NCBI GenBank assembly: GCA_028293055.1
Contig: JAQGLD010000518.1
Span: 1-8,476 of the forward strand
Reading direction: 5' to 3'
Origin: Alphaproteobacteria bacterium
GTDB taxonomy: Bacteria; Pseudomonadota; Alphaproteobacteria; Sphingomonadales; Sphingomonadaceae
DNA: 8,476 bases
Shown here one piece after another: positions 1 through 6,500 of this stretch (positions are counted from its first letter, which is position 1; each line of letters opens with the position of its first letter). The translations under genes were made by a program, and so were the position numbers. The notes under the pieces are model-generated. The model made no database searches. It saw nothing but the letters and a program-made list of their open reading frames with translations, and had not been told where the DNA came from.

Positions 1-220
1 AGGCATAGCTGCCAGCCGAGACCTGGATCGGGTGCACCTCCGCTGTCGTATCTATGTCGTTGTTGCTCGAATCCGAATTATATTGATAAGGACGAGCGCC
101 CCCCATTTCGACACGGACGTTCTCCCACAGGGACAACATGTCGCGCGTGGCGTTTTCCGACGCGCACTGCACGGGCGCGGCACGAGAAGAGGCGTTGGAC
201 GGGGCGACACTTCGATTCAT
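1..220 (-). CDS. Unknown protein, cut by the left edge (start uncertain)
   Basis: A minus-strand frame is open from the left edge rightwards past position 380. From the ATG at 220 it begins MNRSVAPSNASSRAAP and continues through a stretch around LSLWENVRVEMGG, then a polar Asn/Ser/Asp-rich piece (YQYNSDSSNNDID) and TTAEVHPIQVSAG before leaving the window. The amino-acid mix (Trp, Tyr, Asn, Asp, Glu) looks protein-like rather than the Arg/Ala/Pro-rich text typical of shadow frames in GC-rich DNA. No signal peptide or known domain is visible, and I do not recognise the family. Other in-frame ATGs lie at 139 and 106. None of the three has a good ribosome-binding site, so the start is a guess, and the frame may belong to a longer or decayed gene. 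It would be divergent from the gene at 366. Confidence 0.4.
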   Translation of the reverse strand, partial: MNRSVAPSNASSRAAPVQCASENATRDMLSLWENVRVEMGGARPYQYNSDSSNNDIDTTAEVHPIQVSAGSYA

Positions 221-259
221 TCCAGCCCACTTCGCCGACACGATCCTGTAGCCCGGGCT

Positions 260-276
260 CGCCGCCTTCGGCGGCG
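260..276. other. GC-rich hairpin upstream of the exported protein gene
   Basis: A perfect inverted repeat, CGCCGCC-TTC-GGCGGCG, lies about 90 bp before the ATG at 366. On the plus strand it is followed by five G and then TTT, so it is only weakly terminator-like. It may also fall inside the upstream minus-strand open frame. Nothing shows a function directly. Confidence 0.3.
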
Positions 277-365
277 GGGGTTTCCAGACCCATCCTTCGA
301 CTGGCACCAAATAGCCTTGATTTACACCCGCGATAGCGTCGAATGGAACCACAAGGAGACCGGTA

Positions 366-953
366 ATGCGCGCGCTTTATCCTGCGATTGGAATCTCGTT
401 GCTATGGGGGGCGTCCAGTGCCCTGTCTCAACCGGGCGCTCCGGATCCCGCGGCTCTAATCCAGAGCGAGCGGGATGCAATGCGGCCTCTGTCCTGGATG
501 GACGGCCGCTGGGAAGGGCCGGGCTGGGCACAGACGCCGCAGGGGAGACATGAAATCCTCCAGACTGAGCGGATCGGCCCGATGCTGAGCGGATCGATCA
601 AGGTAGTCGAGGGCAAGAGCTTCGAGACCAGCGGCCAGCCGGCCGCTTTCAATGCCTTCGGCGTCATTTCGTTCGATCCCGCGGGCAGCAATTACACCCT
701 TCACTCCTATGCGCAGGGTCGGGCCGGTGATTTCCCGATGAAGCTCACTGCCGACGGCTATGTCTGGAGCATCCCCTCCGGCCCGGTGACGATCAGGTAC
801 ACGGCGCGGCTGCACGAGGGCAATTGGCGAGAGATCGGCGAGATCGTTCGTCCGGACGGGGGTTCGGTGCAGATTTTTGAGATGAACCTTCACCGTGTGG
901 GCGACTCCGGGTGGCCGCTGGCGGGTGAGGCCATATCGCCACATACTAGATGA
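366..953 (+). CDS. Exported lipocalin/DUF1579-like protein of unknown function
   Basis: This 195-residue protein has an N-terminal signal peptide: a hydrophobic run at residues about 4-20 with a likely cut near SSALS-Q, so it should act in the periplasm or envelope. The mature part opens with an LSWMDGRWEGPGW segment (residues 42-54). This Trp/Gly 'W-x-x-G-x-W-x-G' pattern is typical of small beta-barrel proteins of the DUF1579/lipocalin-like type. Alternating beta-strand-like segments follow (FNAFGVISFDPAG, YTLHSYAQG, VTIRYTARL, WREIGEIV) and a C-terminal MNLHRVG strand. No catalytic residues are evident. The ATG at 366 is well supported by AAGGAG at 353-358 with a 7-nt spacer. The gene converges on the TMEM175-family gene, leaving about 70 bp between stop codons. 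The fold assignment comes from pattern recognition and the function is unknown. Confidence 0.85.
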   Translation: MRALYPAIGISLLWGASSALSQPGAPDPAALIQSERDAMRPLSWMDGRWEGPGWAQTPQGRHEILQTERIGPMLSGSIKVVEGKSFETSGQPAAFNAFGVISFDPAGSNYTLHSYAQGRAGDFPMKLTADGYVWSIPSGPVTIRYTARLHEGNWREIGEIVRPDGGSVQIFEMNLHRVGDSGWPLAGEAISPHTR

Positions 954-959
954 GGGCCT

Positions 960-976
960 CAGCGCGTTGCGCGCTG
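960..976. terminator. Hairpin between two convergent genes
   Basis: CAGCGCG-TTG-CGCGCTG is a perfect 7-bp stem with a 3-nt loop, starting 7 bp after the stop of the exported protein gene. It sits between the convergent stops at 953 and 1023, where a bidirectional terminator would be expected. There is no U-tract on either side, so it is not a textbook intrinsic terminator. Confidence 0.35.
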
Positions 977-1022
977 CCGGCAGGATTGGAGCGCGCCGCG
1001 TCCGCCCGGCCGCGCCTAGCGA

Positions 1023-1661
1023 TCATTCCGCCTTGTGCCTCCGCGTTAATAAGCGCCGCCACAGGGGAATTGTTGCCAGCCCAATTTGCCCGATCATCGG
1101 CACGAAGAGACTGAGGAGGAAAGCGCTCGCCGCGCCCAGCGCAACGCTTTGGCTCCGTCTCCATACGGCGTCGGTTTCTTCCTTTTCGATCTCGTGTGCA
1201 GCCATCGACGGGCCGCAGGCTATTCGAACGACCCGCATGTTCAGAAGCGCGGTGACCAGAAGCCACCCACAATAGACGAGGGTGGGAACGCGCAATCCGC
1301 TATAGGCGCTCATGAACGCAGTAACGAAGGGGATAAAGGCGACCGCGCCCAACAGTGCGAGATTCCACGGGATGATCCGCCCGTCATACCGCCCGGCGAG
1401 AAGGAAGCTGCGATGATGGCCCGACCAGAAGGCGCCGATCACCGCGAAGCTGACTGCATAGCCGACGAAGCTCGGTGAGAGCCTGGCGAGCGACCACCAG
1501 AAATCGACGTCCGACGCGGCGCGCGAAAGATGGGGCACGTGAACATCAATTACGAGCAACGTGATTGCGATCGCGAAGACGGCATCAGAAAAGAAGACCA
1601 GGCGTTCGAGCGCATGATCGGTGCGAACAGGGGTTGGCGTCACTGGCACACCTTGTTCCAC
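1023..1661 (-). CDS. TMEM175-family (DUF1211) integral membrane protein, putative potassium channel
   Basis: This 212-residue protein shows the family signature in its first membrane helix, FFSDAVFAIAITLLVIDV (about residues 23-40), including the conserved Phe-Ser-Asp. It also has the FWSGHHR segment after the second helix and NLALLGAVAFIPFVTAF in the third. Two further hydrophobic stretches (VPTLVYCGWLLVTALLNM and SVALGAASAFLLSLFVPMIGQIGLATIPL) complete the membrane domain. The C-terminus is short and basic. Bacterial members are about 200 residues long, so it looks full length. Characterised relatives form potassium-permeable channels in which the first helix lines the pore; potassium conduction here is inferred from family. 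The start is a GTG at 1661 preceded by GGGAGGGGGC at very short spacing. A second GTG at 1643, with AAGG about 7 nt upstream, is an equally reasonable start and would remove only six residues. No partner gene is adjacent. Confidence 0.9.
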   Translation of the reverse strand: MEQGVPVTPTPVRTDHALERLVFFSDAVFAIAITLLVIDVHVPHLSRAASDVDFWWSLARLSPSFVGYAVSFAVIGAFWSGHHRSFLLAGRYDGRIIPWNLALLGAVAFIPFVTAFMSAYSGLRVPTLVYCGWLLVTALLNMRVVRIACGPSMAAHEIEKEETDAVWRRSQSVALGAASAFLLSLFVPMIGQIGLATIPLWRRLLTRRHKAE

Positions 1662-1737
1662 GCCCCCTCCCGGGCTCGAAAGCCGAAGCCCTCAAGGGCC
1701 GACTCTTATCTGCGCGCCGCGTCTCTGCAAAGCCTCT

Positions 1738-1767
1738 GGCGAAGCTTGCTGAGCGCCCCGCTTCGCC
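1738..1767. repeat. Inverted repeat GGCGAAGC / GCTTCGCC
   Basis: Perfect 8-bp arms at 1738-1745 and 1760-1767 flank a 14-nt spacer, about 75 bp upstream of the TMEM175 start. This could be a hairpin or a dyad operator site. No T-run follows it on either strand. A chance match is quite possible in GC-rich DNA. Confidence 0.3.
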
Positions 1768-1954
1768 CCCGCACCCGTGATCGGCAGGATAATGCGGACG
1801 AGCGTCAGGAGCGGCTCGAATCGAGGTTTGCCACTCCAGCGGTCGTAACGAAGCCCATCCAGCAGCATGAGTTGGGCGGTCATGATCGGCAGCAAGCCGC
1901 TCCTCACCTCCGCAATGGGTGGAGAGCAATCCTGGCTCGTCTGCGTGAACAAGC

Positions 1955-2108
1955 GTCCGCATTTGGCGATTTCATCCGAGGCCACAAACGTCTGGCTCTG
2001 GCGCGAAGCGGAACGGCCGGGTCTGGCCGGGAGCGGGCGGTCCACTTTCCGGCCGCCGAGCCGAAAAGCGGACCTCTAGCCCTTGGCGCTGCAGACGTCC
2101 GCTTTCGG
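1955..2108. repeat. Cluster of short GTCCGCTTT-like motifs in both orientations
   Basis: Five related motifs fall within about 155 bp: GTCCGCATTT at 1955-1964, AAGCGGAAC at 2006-2014 (reverse orientation), GTCCACTTTC at 2040-2049, GAAAAGCGGAC at 2063-2073 (reverse) and GTCCGCTTTCGG at 2097-2108. The last two form a near-perfect inverted repeat: 2061-2073 against 2097-2108 is 12 bp with a single extra A, around a 23-nt spacer. No gene is apparent here. The pattern resembles non-coding dispersed elements seen in alphaproteobacterial intergenic DNA, but that match is from memory and not verified. Confidence 0.45.
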
Positions 2109-2147
2109 GCACCATGCGCTGGGCGCGGGCCGTGCCCTATGGGTTAA

Positions 2148-2163
2148 CCGATGCGAGCATCGG
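2148..2163 (-). terminator. Likely terminator hairpin of the membrane-anchored protein gene
   Basis: CCGATGC-GA-GCATCGG is a perfect dyad starting 6 bp past the TAG stop at 2170-2172. In RNA it would give six base pairs closed by a four-base loop. On the minus strand it is followed by TTAACCC, so the U-tract is poor. The position makes a transcript-end role likely. Confidence 0.45.
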
Positions 2164-2169
2164 CTCCGC

Positions 2170-2916
2170 CTATATCTGGCGACAAACGAAAGCGAGGCGC
2201 GCAGCATCCGCAGACGGAGCGGTGATATTGAGCCGCTTCGAAGTTTCGAGCTCTTCGCGGGCGATTGCCGCCAGGATTGTGCCGACTGCACGGGCGCGCT
2301 GCACACCGATCCGAATTGCAGAAATGTCCGAGGGAGCGAGGCGCGAAGGGTCGCTTTCAAGGAGACTCAGCGCGGCCTGACTCTCGCCCTCCTGCGTCAT
2401 ACCAAGGTTTGAATAGCCTAGCTGCTGATAATAGGCGCTCAGAAGAGCGAGCGTGTCGTCGTCAAAATGGGTGAGGGTCTGAGACGCCCGATGCGCCTGC
2501 CAAACATTGTCCCGGAGGGCATCACCCGTATCTGGCATGACGGATTCGACAGCCAAAACCGGCTCGTGCCGGGCCGTCCGCTCGGCAAGAAGCTCGATCG
2601 CTGACAGCCGACGGGCGATGCACGGGGCGGCTGCAACCCGGAAAGCAAAGACTCGATCGTTCCGCGAGATTTCGGCAGCGAGGGCGCGGCGCGCAACGGC
2701 CACCTCGTGGCGCCAGTGTAACTGTTCGACGACCTGCTCCAAGGCGATGGCGATCACGATCCCGCAGACAATCGTCGCAATCTCCTTGAGGAACTCTCGC
2801 CAGCCGTGCCACGGGCGGGCTTTGTGGATGTCCATGCCGTCCCCCCCAGGTTCGTCTGCCGGGACGGAACTGGCGCCCTGACCCTCCGCAATGTCGTTCC
2901 GCGCATCATCCGACAT
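2170..2916 (-). CDS. Membrane-anchored protein of unknown function, N-terminal single helix
   Basis: This is a 248-residue protein. After a polar N-terminus of about 40 residues comes the segment WREFLKEIATIVCGIVIAIALEQ (residues about 39-61), one membrane helix flanked by charged residues. It is followed by LHWRHEVAVARRALAAEISRN, an amphipathic, probably helical stretch. The remaining 170 residues are soluble and Ala/Leu/Arg-rich, without a known catalytic motif. The FLKEI-(hydrophobic)-ALEQ-HWRHEV arrangement matches a group of hypothetical proteins I recognise from sphingomonad genomes. Their function is not known to me. The ATG at 2916 is chosen because AGGGGGAG lies about 6 nt upstream. 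The frame stays open upstream to 3090, but no better start is seen there. The gene stands alone, with hairpins before and after it. Confidence 0.82.
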   Translation of the reverse strand: MSDDARNDIAEGQGASSVPADEPGGDGMDIHKARPWHGWREFLKEIATIVCGIVIAIALEQVVEQLHWRHEVAVARRALAAEISRNDRVFAFRVAAAPCIARRLSAIELLAERTARHEPVLAVESVMPDTGDALRDNVWQAHRASQTLTHFDDDTLALLSAYYQQLGYSNLGMTQEGESQAALSLLESDPSRLAPSDISAIRIGVQRARAVGTILAAIAREELETSKRLNITAPSADAARLAFVCRQI

Positions 2917-2965
2917 GGCGCTCCCCCTAAGGGCAGAATGGCTGGCGATCAGGAAAAGAGCAACA

Positions 2966-3000
2966 GCGAGGTGCCCCATCGGTCGATGGGGCACCTTCGC
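2966..3000. promoter_or_regulatory. Strong hairpin in the leader of the membrane-anchored protein gene
   Basis: AGGTGCCCCATCG (2969-2981) and CGATGGGGCACCT (2984-2996) are perfectly complementary. The stem extends with GCG/CGC outside a one-base bulge. In RNA it would form 12 pairs closed by GGUC. It lies about 50 bp upstream of the ATG at 2916. On the minus strand the hairpin is followed 9 nt later by a CTCTTTTCC stretch, so it could terminate transcription coming from the right. It could instead be a leader structure or a protein-binding palindrome. The sequence does not decide between these. Confidence 0.5.
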
Positions 3001-3457
3001 CGCCGGCGCTTCAGCGGCTATTCCGCGGGACACCGGGGTAATAGCGGGCAGCCAGTAGCAGCAGCGTGGCAGCACGATGGTGAACACCAACTCCAGGCCG
3101 ATATCTGCCAGTTTGCTATTGGAGCGGAGCGCTTGATCTCGCCCGCTATGATCGAATGGATTTTCCCACTGGAATCAACGCCCGCCTGGCCGGCTCTTTT
3201 GCATCGTCGATCGCCCGTCGCCGGCAACGACAGCTTTCATACGTTCGATCCGCGCCCTAAAAACCCCGTCGCTCACCGGCTCCCCGCCCGTCTTGCACTC
3301 ACGGCGGCGAAAAAATGCCGTTGTCAGTGACGCCTCGCGGCCATTTTCGCGCGAATGCGCAGACATTCGTCCCCGGAGATCCGACTGCGTCCACCGTCGG
3401 ATATTTGACGGATATTTGACGGATTGCGTCCAACAGGTGCTAACCCATTGAAATCCT
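3001..3457. other. About 460 bp without a supported gene, downstream of tRNA-Glu
   Basis: No frame here has both a plausible start site and a recognisable domain. On the minus strand, around 3010-3170, a frame reads NSKLADIGLELVFTIVLPRC and on through CYWLPAITPVSRG. It favours G/C at third codon positions and is hydrophobic. It is in frame with the membrane-anchored protein gene but has no clear start, so it may be a gene fossil. The right end carries a tandem repeat (3399-3420). Small dyads are also present: the 10-bp palindrome TTCGCGCGAA (3346-3355) and CGAATG/CATTCG (3352-3369). Confidence 0.45.
3386..3432. repeat. Nested direct repeats next to the tRNA-Glu 3' end
   Basis: GGATATTTGAC occurs twice in exact tandem (3399-3409 and 3410-3420), and a third GGAT begins the next unit. 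The block is flanked by two copies of TGCGTCCA (3386-3393 and 3425-3432). It is AT-richer than its surroundings and begins about 25 bp beyond the tRNA CCA end. Such short iterated sites can be binding sites for an integrase, an excisionase or a regulator, but nothing here identifies the binder. Confidence 0.6.
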
Positions 3458-3533
3458 TGGTGACCCCAACGGGAATCGAACCCGTGTTTTCGCCGTGAAA
3501 GGGCGACGTCCTAGACCGCTAGACGATGGGGCC
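3458..3533 (-). tRNA. tRNA-Glu (anticodon UUC), CCA encoded
   Basis: The minus strand from 3533 to 3458 folds into a complete 76-nt tRNA. The acceptor stem GGCCCCA pairs with TGGGGTC, with one G-U pair. The anticodon loop CTTTCAC gives UUC (reads GAA/GAG, glutamate). The T arm is ACGGG-TTCGATT-CCCGT, the discriminator base is A, and CCA is encoded in the DNA. It lies 54 bp downstream of recJ on the same strand and could be read by recJ transcripts or its own promoter. Its 3' end points into the gene-poor left part of the window. tRNA 3' ends are classic integration sites, and a repeat block sits just beyond it. Confidence 0.97.
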
Positions 3534-3587
3534 GGAAGGCGAAGGCGGCACTTAGGCACAGCGGCACCGGTGGTCAACCATCCGTCA

Positions 3588-5366
3588 TCAGTCCGCCCAG
3601 GCAGCGTCCTCGAGATGGAGTTCCGCTGCGACCCGGTCGCCATATTCGTCGCGCTTGACCCGGCCGGCGACCCACAATTTGCGGTGCGGCAGCGCGCCGA
3701 GCATCGCCTGGCCAAGCGCGCTGTCGGCCATTCGGAAGGCGATCGCCTTGATCCTCTTGCCGTCGTCCCCGGCGACGATGACCCGCAGATGATTGTTGCC
3801 CACGACATCCGCCTTGATCACCCGCACCGGGCCGGCAACCACCCTGGGCGCGGGCCACCCGGCGCCATAGGGGCCGCCGACCTCGAGCGCGTCGCACAGG
3901 CTCGGGCAGACCCCGCCGGGCGCCAGCACCGCGTCGAGCAGCAGCGCGCGATCGTCGCGGCAGCGCGCAATGTCTGCCGCGAGCCTGGAGTCGAGAAATT
4001 CGGTCAGCGCCTCGATCTTGCCGCGCTCGACGGTCAGCCCGGCCGCCATGGCATGGCCACCGCCGGCGACCAGCAGGCCGCTCTCCTTGGCGGCGAGGAT
4101 CGCTGCGCCGAGATCGACTCCGCCGATCGATCGGCCCGATCCCTTGCCGAGCCCGTCCTCGCCGATCGCGACGACGATGGCCGGCCGGCCGCTTTTCTCC
4201 TTGAGCCGGCCGGCGACGATCCCGATCACTCCGGGATGCCAGCCCTCGGCGGCGACCAGCAGGACCGCGCGATTGCCCTGCGCGCCGCACAAGGCTTCCG
4301 CGGCCTCGCAGACCGAAGCCTCGATCACCCGCCGCTCCTCGTTGAGCCGGTCCAGCTCGGCCGAGATCGCGGCGGCCTCGGCGGGATCCTCGGTGGTGAG
4401 GAGCCGCACGCCGAGATCCGACTTGCCGACCCGCCCGCCGGCATTGATCCGCGGACCGAGAGCGAAGCCGAGATCGGTACAGGTCGGCGCCCGGCCGAGC
4501 CGCGACGCGTCGAGCAAGGCGGCGAGGCCGACATTGCGGCGCTTCGCCATCACCTTGAGCCCCTGGGTGACGAAGGCTCGGTTGAGGCCACGCAGCTGCG
4601 CCACGTCCGCGACGGTGCCGAGCGCGACCAGGTCGAGCAATTCGATCAGCTTGGGCTCGGGCCGGGATTGGAAATGGCCGCGGGTCCGCAGCAGCCGGAT
4701 CAATGCGGCGCCGAGCAGGAAGCAGACTCCGACCGCGGCGAGATGGCCATGACTCGCAGCCTCGTCATTCTCGTCGAGCCGGTTGGGATTGACCAGGGCC
4801 AGCGCCTTGGGAAGCTCCGAAGCGCATTTGTGATGGTCGACGACGATGACATCGACCCCGGCGTCGCGCGCCATCTCCAGCGCCTCATAGGCCTGGGCGC
4901 CGCAATCGACGGTGACGATCAGCCTGGCGCCGGCTTCGGCCAGCTTGACCAGCGCCTCGCCCGACGGGCCATAGCCTTCCATCAGCCGGTCCGGAATGTA
5001 GGCTCCGGGATCGCCGCCGAGATCGCGGAGCAGCCGGATCAGCAACGCGGCCGAGGTCGCCCCGTCGACATCGTAATCGCCGAAGATGGTGATCGGCTCG
5101 TCCGCCTCCAGCGCGTCGGCGATCCGTTCGGCCGCCTTGTCCATGTCGCGGAACAGCGACGGATCGGGCATGAAACCGCGGATCGTCGGCTCGCGGTGCC
5201 GGTCGAGCTCGTCGCGCACGATGCCGCGCGCCATAAGCAGCTGGTCGATCAGGTCGTCGGGCCGGAAATCCGCATCGGCCGCGTCCGACGAGGATCCCCG
5301 CCACCGCCACGGCTGGCCGAGGATCGATCGCGAAACGCCGCAGACGAGTGAGGAAGCCATCAGCAT
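3588..5366 (-). CDS. recJ: Single-stranded-DNA-specific exonuclease RecJ
   Basis: RecJ degrades single-stranded DNA 5' to 3' in the cytoplasm, acting in RecF-pathway recombination, mismatch repair and base excision repair. The 592-residue protein carries the DHH phosphoesterase core: FGDYDVDG (residues 95-102), VTVDCGA (151-157), VVDHHK (175-180) and LVALGTVADVA (246-256), whose aspartates and histidines bind the catalytic metals. GPRINAGGR (304-312) follows. The DHHA1 domain holds GWHPGVIGIVAGRLKEK (375-391), GSGRS and GGGHAMAAG (435-443). The C-terminal OB-type domain begins near PYGAGWPAP (499-507). All key residues are present and the length is normal. Two starts are possible, the ATG at 5366 and another at 5360 two codons later. 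Neither has a strong ribosome-binding site, with AGG about 11 nt before the first. In alphaproteobacteria recJ is commonly near glpX; here about 1.6 kb separates them. Confidence 0.97.
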   Translation of the reverse strand: MLMASSLVCGVSRSILGQPWRWRGSSSDAADADFRPDDLIDQLLMARGIVRDELDRHREPTIRGFMPDPSLFRDMDKAAERIADALEADEPITIFGDYDVDGATSAALLIRLLRDLGGDPGAYIPDRLMEGYGPSGEALVKLAEAGARLIVTVDCGAQAYEALEMARDAGVDVIVVDHHKCASELPKALALVNPNRLDENDEAASHGHLAAVGVCFLLGAALIRLLRTRGHFQSRPEPKLIELLDLVALGTVADVAQLRGLNRAFVTQGLKVMAKRRNVGLAALLDASRLGRAPTCTDLGFALGPRINAGGRVGKSDLGVRLLTTEDPAEAAAISAELDRLNEERRVIEASVCEAAEALCGAQGNRAVLLVAAEGWHPGVIGIVAGRLKEKSGRPAIVVAIGEDGLGKGSGRSIGGVDLGAAILAAKESGLLVAGGGHAMAAGLTVERGKIEALTEFLDSRLAADIARCRDDRALLLDAVLAPGGVCPSLCDALEVGGPYGAGWPAPRVVAGPVRVIKADVVGNNHLRVIVAGDDGKRIKAIAFRMADSALGQAMLGALPHRKLWVAGRVKRDEYGDRVAAELHLEDAAWAD

Positions 5367-5525
5367 CGGACGATGCCTAGGCCATTAAGCGGGCCGCGTG
5401 AATCCGTGCGCGAAGAAAGGTGTGGAAAAGAACCGGACTCTGGCTGCCCGAATAGTCATTGCCGCGTCTGACCGACCCACCCCTACCCCGGCCCGGACTC
5501 AGCCAGGAATTCGGCGCGCCGTGGT

Positions 5526-6362
5526 TCACAATCGCATCATCACGATTCCCACGAGGATCAGGCCCGCGGCCGCCCACCGGCGAGGCGGGATCGGTTCCCG
5601 CATCAGCAGGAAGGCGATCAACATCGCGAACAGCACGCTGGTCTCGCGCAGGGCGGCGACCATGGCGAGCGGGGCGAGAGTGAAGGCCCAGATGGCGATC
5701 CAGTAGGAGCCGAGCGACATCGCTCCGGCGGCGACTCCGCTCCGCCAGGCGGGGAGCAGGGCCGCCACCGCCCGACCGCCGCGCGTGGCGAGGCCGAAAC
5801 CAAGCATGAACAGCCCGTCGAACACGAACATCGCCAAGGTGAAGGGCGAAGCTGCGCCTGCGATGCGCGCGCCGATCCCGTCGGCCATCGTATAGCTCGC
5901 AGTGAAGCCGGCGGTGGCCAGCGCGTAGAGCAAGGCGGTTCGCGAGAGCCGCCGGTCAGGCCCGCCGCTCGCCATCAGCATGATCCCGCCGGCGATGGCG
6001 AGGATCGCAGCGATGCGCAGGGCCGATGGAGTCTCGCCGAGAAACAGCGCTCCGGCGATCGCGACGATCATCGGCGCGGTGCCGCGGGCGAGCGGATAGA
6101 CCTGGCTGAGGTCGCCATGGCTGTAGGCGCGGATCAGGAAGATCTTGTAGCCGCTGTGCAGCGCCGCCGATCCGATCGCCCACGGCCAGGCGGACCACGG
6201 CGGGAGCCCGAACCAGGGGAGAAGCAGAAAGGCGATGCCGCCCTGGACCAGGCCGAGCAGCAGCACCGAGGAGAAACGGTCGAGCCCGACCTTGACCAAC
6301 GCGTTCCAGCCGGCGTGGAGCAGGGCCGCCCCGAGCACCGCCAGAAACACGCCGATCGTCAT
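5526..6362 (-). CDS. EamA/DMT-superfamily transporter
   Basis: This 278-residue inner-membrane protein has about ten hydrophobic segments arranged as two EamA-type repeats. The first repeat ends with GDLSQVYPLARGTAPMIVAI and GALFLGETPSALRIAAI (residues about 83-120). The second ends with APLAMVAALRETSVLFAMLI and AFLLMREPIPPRRWAAAGLI (about 230-270). The Glu-containing ALFLGE and FLLMRE ends of the penultimate helices are typical of drug/metabolite exporters. The substrate cannot be read from sequence; family members export amino acids, nucleosides or other small metabolites. The ATG at 6362 has GGAG about 7 nt upstream. The gene lies upstream of recJ on the same strand, with a 159-bp gap that may hold a recJ promoter. 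It is divergent from the small exported protein gene at 6501. Confidence 0.92.
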   Translation of the reverse strand: MTIGVFLAVLGAALLHAGWNALVKVGLDRFSSVLLLGLVQGGIAFLLLPWFGLPPWSAWPWAIGSAALHSGYKIFLIRAYSHGDLSQVYPLARGTAPMIVAIAGALFLGETPSALRIAAILAIAGGIMLMASGGPDRRLSRTALLYALATAGFTASYTMADGIGARIAGAASPFTLAMFVFDGLFMLGFGLATRGGRAVAALLPAWRSGVAAGAMSLGSYWIAIWAFTLAPLAMVAALRETSVLFAMLIAFLLMREPIPPRRWAAAGLILVGIVMMRL

Positions 6363-6500
6363 CCCGCCCCTCCCCGAAGCGAGGCTAGCCGAGCGACGCG
6401 CCGGTTTTCAACGATTCCGGTCCCGCCCTCCGGGTCGAAGCGCAGCTTGACCCCCGCACCCCCCGCATGATCCACTGACCGGGGAGTGGGGAGACTGTTG
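6363..6500. promoter_or_regulatory. Divergent intergenic region with presumed promoters
   Basis: These 138 bp separate the transporter (minus) from the small exported gene (plus), so promoters for both should lie here. I see no convincing -35/-10 pair. A GGGGAG ribosome-binding site for the rightward gene is at 6488-6493. The call rests on gene arrangement. Confidence 0.4.

Larger units (their letters stand above)
1662..2147. other. About 490 bp without a convincing gene
   Basis: Open frames exist on both strands: about 117 residues on minus at 1692-2045, and a plus-strand frame running antisense from the TMEM175 gene to 2147. None has a ribosome-binding site, a recognisable domain or protein-like composition. 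The right third carries repeated GTCCGC-type motifs, listed separately. The stretch may be decayed sequence or a dispersed non-coding element. I cannot exclude a small gene. Confidence 0.5.

Noticed and set aside
32..553. A 173-codon plus-strand frame overlapping the exported lipocalin-like gene
   Set aside because: It overlaps the better-supported gene at 366 in another frame, is Arg-rich and has no ribosome-binding site or domain.
1692..2045. A 117-codon minus-strand frame in the gene-free stretch
   Set aside because: No ribosome-binding site, no known domain and patchy composition. Kept only as part of the gene-free region.
1530..2147. A 205-codon plus-strand frame overlapping the start of the TMEM175 gene
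   Set aside because: It begins antisense to the first TMEM175 helix and shows charged shadow-type composition, with no supported start.
3386..3432. CRISPR array or plasmid-type iteron origin
   Set aside because: Only two exact 11-bp units with no spacers, no cas genes, no replication initiator gene and no AT-rich melting region.
3495..5351. A 618-codon open frame on the plus strand, antisense to recJ
   Set aside because: It mirrors the RecJ gene, lacks any domain and is rich in Arg/Gly/Asp/Gln as expected for antisense frames in GC-rich DNA. It also runs through the tRNA gene.
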